In this document: positions 22,978 through 28,803 of the stretch, piece after piece
Position numbering within the stretch: the first letter of the stretch is position 1
Layout of the letters: each line of letters opens with the position of its first letter
Assembly: GCA_947304695.1 (NCBI GenBank)
Contig: CAMZBS010000018.1
Location: 1 to 28,803, forward strand
Direction of reading: 5' to 3'
Length of the DNA stretch: 28,803 nucleotides
From: an uncultured Prevotella sp.
GTDB lineage: Bacteria > Bacteroidota > Bacteroidia > Bacteroidales > Bacteroidaceae
Notes under the pieces: generated by a model
What the model saw: the letters and a program-made list of their open reading frames with translations, nothing else
Database searches by the model: none
What the model was told of the DNA's origin: nothing
Program-made: the position numbers and the translations under genes

Positions 22978-25815
22978 ATGAAACATTACCTGTTCGTCGC
23001 TACCTGCCTGACAGTCTGTGTGGTGTCTTTTGCACAGACCGATTCGCTGAAGACAAATCAGAAAAAGGAACGAAAAGTGAACCTCTACGGTGAAGTCTAC
23101 GACTCGTTCACCAAGGCTAAGGTCAAAGCATTTGTCACGCTGATGGCCCAAGACTCTACCGTCATTGACACCATGACCTGCTGGACATGGGGCACTAACT
23201 CCTTCTATGAATTCAAGATTCCGGCCAAGCCGCAAATCATTATAATAAAAGGTACGTGCGAAGGTTACGAAGACACTTTCATGAACTACCAGCTGCGCTA
23301 TCTGGCCCGCAACAACAGCTTTGAACTGCCGCGCCTGCTGATGAAGAAGAAGCAGGACGACATTTGGCGGGAAAGCGAGCTCGACGGAGTGGTGGTCAAG
23401 GGTACGAAAGTGAAGTTTGCCTACCGTGGCGACACCATCGTTTACAATGCGTCGGCCTTCAACCTGCCCGAAGGTTCGATGCTCGACGGACTGATCCGCC
23501 AAATGCCTGGTGCCGAACTGAAGGACAACGGCGACATCTATATCAATGGCCGGAAAGTGGACTATCTGACGCTGAACGGCAAGGACTTCTTCAAGGGGAA
23601 GAACAAAGTGATGCTCGACAACCTGCCCTACTTCACCGTGCAGAACATCAAAGTCTACGACAAGTCGACCAAACAGAGTGAGCTTATTGGCCATGACGTG
23701 GAAAAGCGGGACTACGTGATGGACGTGGTACTGAAACGCGAGTACAACCGTGGCTTTATGGGCAACGTGGAGGCAGGCGGAGGCACTGACTCGCGCTATC
23801 TTGCCCGCCTCTTCAGCCTTTATTACGATGATCACTCACGTGTGTCAGTCTTTGGCAATACCAACAATGTCAATGAGAACCGCCGTCCGGGCGGAGATGG
23901 CGACTGGAGTCCCAGCAACATGCCGCAAGGCCAGATGACCACCCACCAGACGGGCTTGCACATCGAGACAGAAAACAAAGACAAACGATGGGAAGAGGAG
24001 TTTGATGCCACCCTCCACTGGAGCGATGCCGACAACGAGACACAAACCTCTTCGGAACGCTTTGCCAGCGAAGGGAATCTGTTTGGCGGCAGCATGTCGG
24101 GAAGCCAGCAAAAGGACTTCCGTTTCTCAGCCGACAATCGCTTTGTCATGAAAGAACCCTTCAGCATCTCCTCTTCCTTTTCTGTGAACTATGTCAATGG
24201 GCATCGCGACAGCGAGAGCCGCGACTCCAGTTTCCGAACTGCCATTGTCAACCGTACCCATAACGAATCGAAGAACAAATACCGCACATTGGGTCTCAAT
24301 GGTTCACTGAACTATAACAAGAAGTTCGACTGGGGCGACTACGTCACTATCAGCCTGTCAGGCAACTACAACCGCAACAAACCCAACGAGAACTACACGC
24401 TGAACCGCACCTACTATGCGCAGAACGACTCTACCGACCTACGCCACTATTACAATGATGCCCACAGCGAGGAATACAATTACAAGATTGGGGGGAACTA
24501 CACGCTGCAACTTCCCGACAACTGGTACATCGGTGCCAATGTTTCTTACGATCAGACCATGAACAATTCGGTAAACGACAACTACCGACTGGACTGGCTC
24601 ACCGAGGTGGCCGCCGACAAGCAACAACTGACATGGCTACCCTCGACCAACGCCCTGCTCATGAGTGCCATCGATCTTCTGAACAACGGCCGCGAGAACC
24701 TGCTCGCCCGCAAATATCGGGGCATGCTGGGCATTACCCGCTCCACAGACAATGGCTATCTCTATATCTACCTGCCCGTGGTTCACACTCGTGAGCGACT
24801 TGACTATTGCGAGGTGGGGTTCGACACTATCGCCCGTCGCAACTACACCCATTTCGAACCTAACTTCGGTTTCTACCGTTGGGGCATCAAACGCGGTCTG
24901 CGTTCTGCCAACTACAGCATGACCATCAATCGCCCCAGTCTGTCGAGCCTGCTTCCTTTCGACGACACGACCAACCCACTGGCCATGACGGTAAACAATC
25001 CTGACCTGAGGTCTTCCATCACCCATAACTTCGGCCTCAATTTCATCACTAACAACGATAGTCTTAGACGTTTCTTCTCCATCTGGACTAATGCCAGTAT
25101 CGTTCAGCATTCTATCGGCACCCGCACCATCTACAACCCAGACACGGGCAGCTATGTCTTTATGCAGGACAACGTCAACGGCAATTGGAACTGGAACTTA
25201 GGCTCCAACTACGAAATGCCCCTCGACAAGAAAAAGCTCATCACCTTGAGACAGGTGGCCGACGTGGACTACACCCACTCCGTGGACTTCGACGTCCAGT
25301 ATGCTGCTGTGTCACAGCAACAAACGCAACAAACAGAAAAAAACAGCACTGTCCATAACTGGACACTTCACGAACGTCTGACCTTTGAATACCAGAAGGA
25401 CGCGCTGACCATCGGTATTCGGGGCGAAGTAACCTGGCTCAGTGCCACCGGCAACCGGCAGAACTTTGAGCGCATCTCGGCCTTCGACTACAACTACGGT
25501 GGCCACCTGCGCTACACCATTCCCTGGGTAAAACTATCGTTAGCCACCGATCTTCGCATGTTCTCACGCCGCGGCTATCAGAGCCACATGATGAACACCG
25601 ATGACTTGGTGTGGAATGCCGAACTGTCACACCCGATGCTCAAGGACAAGGTGACGCTGAAACTTATTGTATTCGACCTGTTTCACCAATTGTCGAACAC
25701 ACAGTACAGCGTAAATGCGCAGGGACGTACCGAGACCTGGAACAACTGCATTCCACGCTATGTAATGCTATCCCTGCTCTATAAGTTCACGAAAAAGCCG
25801 AAACAGAAGATTTGA
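22978..25815 (+). CDS. Outer-membrane beta-barrel protein (OMP_b-brl_3 type), paralogue of the 13687-16698 protein
   Basis: ATG 22978 is chosen because it starts a normal signal peptide (MKHYLFVATCLTVCVVSFAQ); the longer frame from a TTG at 22945 begins inside the promoter. The 945-residue protein has a short N-terminal beta domain with a regulatory-like fold (about 30-130), a plug-like segment (YNASAFNLPEGSMLDGLI, MPGAELKDNGDIYINGRK) and a barrel. It is clearly related to the other barrel in the window: YNA-x-A-(Y/F), PEGS, PGAE, (S)RRG(F/Y), and DNW/TWN followed by YVML in the last strands. It lacks the glycine-rich loop and tail and ends KFTKKPKQKI, so the C-terminal aromatic typical of barrels is a few residues inside. 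It has its own promoter and is divergent from the XRE-cupin gene. Substrate is unknown. The stop is only 6 bases from the convergent peptidase stop. Confidence 0.9.
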   Translation: MKHYLFVATCLTVCVVSFAQTDSLKTNQKKERKVNLYGEVYDSFTKAKVKAFVTLMAQDSTVIDTMTCWTWGTNSFYEFKIPAKPQIIIIKGTCEGYEDTFMNYQLRYLARNNSFELPRLLMKKKQDDIWRESELDGVVVKGTKVKFAYRGDTIVYNASAFNLPEGSMLDGLIRQMPGAELKDNGDIYINGRKVDYLTLNGKDFFKGKNKVMLDNLPYFTVQNIKVYDKSTKQSELIGHDVEKRDYVMDVVLKREYNRGFMGNVEAGGGTDSRYLARLFSLYYDDHSRVSVFGNTNNVNENRRPGGDGDWSPSNMPQGQMTTHQTGLHIETENKDKRWEEEFDATLHWSDADNETQTSSERFASEGNLFGGSMSGSQQKDFRFSADNRFVMKEPFSISSSFSVNYVNGHRDSESRDSSFRTAIVNRTHNESKNKYRTLGLNGSLNYNKKFDWGDYVTISLSGNYNRNKPNENYTLNRTYYAQNDSTDLRHYYNDAHSEEYNYKIGGNYTLQLPDNWYIGANVSYDQTMNNSVNDNYRLDWLTEVAADKQQLTWLPSTNALLMSAIDLLNNGRENLLARKYRGMLGITRSTDNGYLYIYLPVVHTRERLDYCEVGFDTIARRNYTHFEPNFGFYRWGIKRGLRSANYSMTINRPSLSSLLPFDDTTNPLAMTVNNPDLRSSITHNFGLNFITNNDSLRRFFSIWTNASIVQHSIGTRTIYNPDTGSYVFMQDNVNGNWNWNLGSNYEMPLDKKKLITLRQVADVDYTHSVDFDVQYAAVSQQQTQQTEKNSTVHNWTLHERLTFEYQKDALTIGIRGEVTWLSATGNRQNFERISAFDYNYGGHLRYTIPWVKLSLATDLRMFSRRGYQSHMMNTDDLVWNAELSHPMLKDKVTLKLIVFDLFHQLSNTQYSVNAQGRTETWNNCIPRYVMLSLLYKFTKKPKQKI

Positions 25816-25821
25816 AAGTTA

Positions 25822-27222
25822 TTATTCGTCGGGCAGAAAGAGCGGGTCTTCGGGCATGACCATGACGGGGTCACTCTGGTATGCCTTCATTATCTTCTCA
25901 GGCACATACTCATTGGGCACCACCAGACGGAACATGTATTCACGCAGCCAGCGGTCGGTCATAATCAGACAGCCCTGCTGTCCCCAGTCACTGCCCCAGG
26001 AGTTCTCCACCTTCCACTTGGTGGCCTTTCCCTTACTGTCGAGGTCAACTGCAGTAAGTGTCATGGCGTGAGTGGAGCCGCTGTCGAAGGTCGAAATACG
26101 CTGTGCCTTGTCCATGCCAAAGGTGGTCTGGAAGAGAGCGCCATAATCGAAGTTCTCCGTATCGGCATAGCCACGCTTACGGTCGAGCATCTTCCCCACG
26201 TCATACGATGAGTAGAGCTTATGTCCGGCCTTCAGTGTGCTGATGGCCATCTGCTCAATGTCGTCCATGGGCAGGTTCACATATTTCCAGTTGTGGCCGT
26301 CGTAGGTGTGGCGGTCGTATTCCACCTCATAAGTCTTGTAATAGGGACGACGCGGGTCGTTCATGGCCATGATGAAAGTGCCATTCAGCTGACGGCCACC
26401 CATTACCTCCTTATAGAATGACAACGGGGTGTACTCCTTCAGTCCGCCAACGGCCTCTCCGTTACTGTTCTTAAAAGCATAGTCAAATTTTGTGGGAGGC
26501 TGGCCAATGGTGTACTGCAGCATGCGGTAGATTTGTGCCAGCATGCGTGTCTTGGCCTTCTCAATGGCCTGCGGTTTCTTATCCTTCTGCACCATGTCGC
26601 GCAGTTGAAGACCGTATTCGCGTAGTTTCGACGAGATGAGCTGACGGGCCTTAGCCGTGTTGTCGGTCGAGAAGCTTTCAGGCATGACCTCCCGGGGCAC
26701 CAGTCCGTACTTGTCGGCCAAGTCGGCCACACCACAGAACGTTCCTCCGTCGCTGATGGGATAGTGGAAGAAGAACTGCACCCGCTGGTCGTCGATGGGT
26801 TTCTTGCCTGTATCGACCACACCTTGAAGCATCAGGTTGGCCTTCTCTAACTGGTCCCAGAAGAAAAGGTATGCCTGTGAGAAATCGACATTCAGCGTAT
26901 CAGTACGCAGACTGAAGTCACCACGCAACACGTTCATTCCGCTGAACATCCAGCACCGCCCCGACTGTTTCTGATCGGTAATGGGCTGCCGCCTGGTCTC
27001 TATGCTGAAATGAGTATCTATCTGTCCTGCGTTGGCGCGGTTACGCGTCAGGTCGTCAATGGCATTGCCTGCTATGGCGTTTTGCAATGCACGGCTTGCA
27101 GGTTCCTCCCTTTGTTCTTTCTCTATGTCACTCAGCATCTGGGGTGTAATGCCGCCGCTCTTCGTCTGAGCCTGTGCGGTGAGCGCCACGCACAGCAGGG
27201 TTGATAAAAAGACGTGTCTCAT
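25822..27222 (-). CDS. pepC: Exported C1B peptidase (aminopeptidase C / bleomycin hydrolase family)
   Basis: The 466-residue protein has a signal peptide (MRHVFLSTLLCVALTAQAQ) followed by a C1B papain-fold enzyme. The oxyanion Gln84 and nucleophile Cys90 are in TDQKQSGRCWMFSG, His385 is in GSTHAMTL and Asn407 in VENSWGSDWG. Length and motif order fit the bleomycin hydrolase family, which in most organisms is cytosolic and forms a self-compartmentalised hexamer; the signal peptide indicates a periplasmic or secreted enzyme here. It probably trims peptides from their N-terminus. The C-terminal residues, which in this family block the active site and set aminopeptidase specificity, end LFLPDE. 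It has its own promoter and is divergent from slyD. Confidence 0.95.
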   Translation of the reverse strand: MRHVFLSTLLCVALTAQAQTKSGGITPQMLSDIEKEQREEPASRALQNAIAGNAIDDLTRNRANAGQIDTHFSIETRRQPITDQKQSGRCWMFSGMNVLRGDFSLRTDTLNVDFSQAYLFFWDQLEKANLMLQGVVDTGKKPIDDQRVQFFFHYPISDGGTFCGVADLADKYGLVPREVMPESFSTDNTAKARQLISSKLREYGLQLRDMVQKDKKPQAIEKAKTRMLAQIYRMLQYTIGQPPTKFDYAFKNSNGEAVGGLKEYTPLSFYKEVMGGRQLNGTFIMAMNDPRRPYYKTYEVEYDRHTYDGHNWKYVNLPMDDIEQMAISTLKAGHKLYSSYDVGKMLDRKRGYADTENFDYGALFQTTFGMDKAQRISTFDSGSTHAMTLTAVDLDSKGKATKWKVENSWGSDWGQQGCLIMTDRWLREYMFRLVVPNEYVPEKIMKAYQSDPVMVMPEDPLFLPDE

Positions 27223-27248
27223 ATTAAGTGAAGTTTTGATTTTGCGTG

Positions 27249-27256
27249 CAAAATTA
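27249..27256 (-). promoter_or_regulatory. -7 promoter box of the exported C1B peptidase
   Basis: On minus this reads TAATTTTG, matching TAnnTTTG, 26 bases upstream of the ATG at 27222. The palindrome GAAATATTTC (27258-27267) lies just upstream. Confidence 0.65.
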
Positions 27257-27299
27257 CGAAATATTTCTCATTTATAATCTGTAATTCATAATTATTTCC

Positions 27300-27307
27300 T
27301 ACCTTTG
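27300..27307 (+). promoter_or_regulatory. -7 promoter box of slyD-aroC
   Basis: TACCTTTG followed by CACCC, 32 bases before the ATG at 27340. The sequence from TTTATAAT to CACCC closely resembles the lytic-transglycosylase promoter at 5370-5403. Confidence 0.75.
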
Positions 27308-27339
27308 CACCCATTCCACATAATAACCAGACAATAATA

Positions 27340-27927
27340 ATGAACAATCCAGAAAACAAGTACATCTCCGTGAGCTATCAGCTCTACACGGTTGAAGACG
27401 GGAAGAAAAGCTTAGTAGAACAGACACAGCAGGGACGTCCCTTCCAGTTCATCAGCGGCTTTGGCGTGTCGCTCGATGCCTTCGAACAGCACATCAAGGG
27501 TCTTCAGCCGGGCGAGAAATTCGACTTTACCCTGACTCCTGACAAAGCTTTCGGTGAATACGATGCAGCCGGTGTCCACAAGATGCAGCGCGACATGTTC
27601 ACCATCAATGGCCACTTCGACCATGAGAACATCTTCCCCGGAGCCGTCATTACACTGATGGATGCCGAAGAGCACCGTTTCATGGCCCGTGTGGCAAGTG
27701 TCGACGAAGACAGCGTAACCGTTGACACCAACCACCCGCTGGCAGGCGAGACACTGCAGTTCACGGGAGTGGTGCTTGAGAACCGTTTGGCTACCAACGA
27801 GGAAATCCAGCACATGCTGAACCACCTGAGCGGCGAAGGCTGCGGCTGTGGCTGCGACGACTGCGAGGGCGGATGCGACGACCATCACCACCACGAAGGC
27901 GGCTGCGGCTGCGGACACTGCCATTGA
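27340..27927 (+). CDS. slyD: SlyD-like FKBP-type peptidyl-prolyl isomerase with Cys/His-rich tail
   Basis: The 195-residue protein has no signal peptide. Residues 5-150 form an FKBP domain with an inserted flap: [37 protein letters not shown] in pieces (36-63), PDKAFGEYD (67-75), then the insert-in-flap (about 76-130) and a return to the FKBP fold. The last 30 residues hold 8 Cys and 6 His (Cys168, 170, 172, 175, 179, 189, 191, 194; His182-185, 193, 195), a metal-binding tail as in E. coli SlyD, where it binds nickel and aids hydrogenase maturation. Metal identity here is unknown. It begins after a consensus promoter, and aroC starts one base after its stop, so the two are very probably co-transcribed. 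Confidence 0.94.
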   Translation: MNNPENKYISVSYQLYTVEDGKKSLVEQTQQGRPFQFISGFGVSLDAFEQHIKGLQPGEKFDFTLTPDKAFGEYDAAGVHKMQRDMFTINGHFDHENIFPGAVITLMDAEEHRFMARVASVDEDSVTVDTNHPLAGETLQFTGVVLENRLATNEEIQHMLNHLSGEGCGCGCDDCEGGCDDHHHHEGGCGCGHCH

Positions 27928-27928
27928 C

Positions 27929-28803
27929 ATGAGGAACACGTTTGGAACACTCTTCACCCTGACCACCTTCGGCGAGAGCCATGGATTCGGCGTGGGCGGC
28001 GTTGTCGACGGGATGCCAGCAGGCATCAGCATCGACCAGGCTTTCATTCAGCATGAGCTCGACCGTCGCCGTCCTGGCCAGAGCAGCATCACCACCGCCC
28101 GGCAGGAAGCCGACCGTGTGGAACTGCTGAGCGGTGTGTTCGAGGGCCTCACCACAGGAACCCCCATTGGATTCCTTGTACGCAACGAGAACCAGCATTC
28201 GCATGACTATGAAGACCTGCGCACGCTGTTCCGCCCCTCACATGCCGACTACACCTATTATAATAAATACGGTGAGCGCGACCACCGAGGCGGTGGACGT
28301 TCATCAGCACGCATCACCATCAGCCGTGTGGTAGGCGGAGCTTTGGCAAAGTTGGCACTCAGACAACTGGGTATCACGGTGCAGGCCTACACCTCACAGG
28401 TGGGCAACATTGTACTCGAAGGCGACTACCGCCATTACGACCTTGCCCTGAGCGAACAGAACGCCGTGCGCTGCCCAGACCCCGACAAAGCACAACAGAT
28501 GGAGAAGCTCATCGCCCAGGTGAAAGCCGAAGGCGACACCATCGGCGGCATCATCACATGCGTGGTGAAGGGCTGTCCCACAGGACTTGGCGAGCCCGAA
28601 TTCTCAAAGCTCCATGCCCAGCTGGGAGCCGCCATGCTCAGCATCAACGCTGTGAAAGGCTTTGACTATGGCGAAGGGTTTGCCGGAGCCAGTCAGCGCG
28701 GTTCGGAGCAGAACGACGTGTTCCTGACAGGTGGCAGCACGAAGACCAACCACAGCGGTGGCATACAGGGCGGTATCTCCAACGGTCAGGACATCTATTT
28801 CCG
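27929..28803 (+). CDS. aroC: Chorismate synthase, 3' end beyond the window
   Basis: The frame is open from ATG 27929 to the window end (291 codons seen; full-length enzymes have about 350-360). Motifs fit chorismate synthase: TTFGESHG (12-19, catalytic His18), RPSHADYTY (102-110, second conserved His105), [10 protein letters not shown] (119-128, FMN and substrate binding) and [13 protein letters not shown]. It removes phosphate from EPSP to make chorismate, using reduced FMN, the last step of the shikimate pathway. The start follows the slyD stop by one base, indicating translational coupling. The C-terminal part is not visible. Confidence 0.97.
   Translation, partial: MRNTFGTLFTLTTFGESHGFGVGGVVDGMPAGISIDQAFIQHELDRRRPGQSSITTARQEADRVELLSGVFEGLTTGTPIGFLVRNENQHSHDYEDLRTLFRPSHADYTYYNKYGERDHRGGGRSSARITISRVVGGALAKLALRQLGITVQAYTSQVGNIVLEGDYRHYDLALSEQNAVRCPDPDKAQQMEKLIAQVKAEGDTIGGIITCVVKGCPTGLGEPEFSKLHAQLGAAMLSINAVKGFDYGEGFAGASQRGSEQNDVFLTGGSTKTNHSGGIQGGISNGQDIYF

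Noticed and set aside
27258..27267. GAAATATTTC palindrome in the slyD/peptidase divergent region as an operator
   Set aside because: A 10-bp AT-rich palindrome is expected by chance in such intergenic DNA; nothing else supports it.

Overview
The window comes from a Bacteroidota chromosome, most likely Prevotella or a close relative. The evidence is the repeated -7 promoter box TAnnTTTG (often the longer form TACCTTTGCA), weak or absent Shine-Dalgarno sequences, Bacteroidota-type proteins (OMP_b-brl_3 outer-membrane barrels, a very large secreted GH29 fucosidase with the C-terminal 'DLQGRR...KGLNIVDGKKVVI' tail, a signal-peptide-bearing bleomycin hydrolase), and a MutS2 that begins MIYPNN. The genus is an inference. 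Apart from the left edge the region looks chromosomal.

Layout: 1-964 (minus) is the 5' part of a tyrosine recombinase that runs off the left edge. It lies next to the 3' end of a tRNA-Ser(UGA) gene (1186-1273, minus), so an integrated element probably extends to the left. Next come a TPR/Sel1-like protein (1448-2590), mutS2 (2695-5280, apparently leaderless) and a small exported lytic-transglycosylase-like protein (5466-5903), all on plus. A 489-bp non-coding stretch (5904-6392) holds a terminator, six in-phase 22-bp repeat units and a perfect 19-bp-arm palindrome. A 1206-residue secreted GH29 alpha-L-fucosidase (6393-10013, minus) is transcribed divergently from a flavodoxin-like lipoprotein gene and an AraC-type regulator (10240-11913, plus). 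The divergent region carries a perfect 13-bp inverted repeat that is a good candidate operator.

From 22813 down to 11948 every gene is on minus: an XRE-cupin regulator, an acyl-CoA synthetase, a CPA2-type cation:proton antiporter, an orphan LolD-type ABC ATPase and a CvfB/S1 RNA-binding protein (the last three overlapping or tightly packed), then an OMP_b-brl_3 barrel with a Gly/Arg-rich tail, then pyrK-pyrD (dihydroorotate dehydrogenase B). A second OMP_b-brl_3 barrel (22978-25815) is divergent from the XRE-cupin gene. It converges with an exported C1B peptidase (25822-27222, minus). The right edge has a SlyD-like isomerase with a Cys/His-rich tail, followed one base later by aroC (chorismate synthase), cut by the window end.

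How the parts may work together (inference): the AraC protein may control both its own operon and the fucosidase through the shared inverted repeat. The XRE-cupin protein probably controls the acyl-CoA synthetase run and possibly the divergent barrel. No complete, clearly new multi-gene system such as a defence island was found. The most unexplained DNA is the 22-bp repeat array with its palindrome, and the most testable regulatory hypothesis is the fucosidase/AraC operator.
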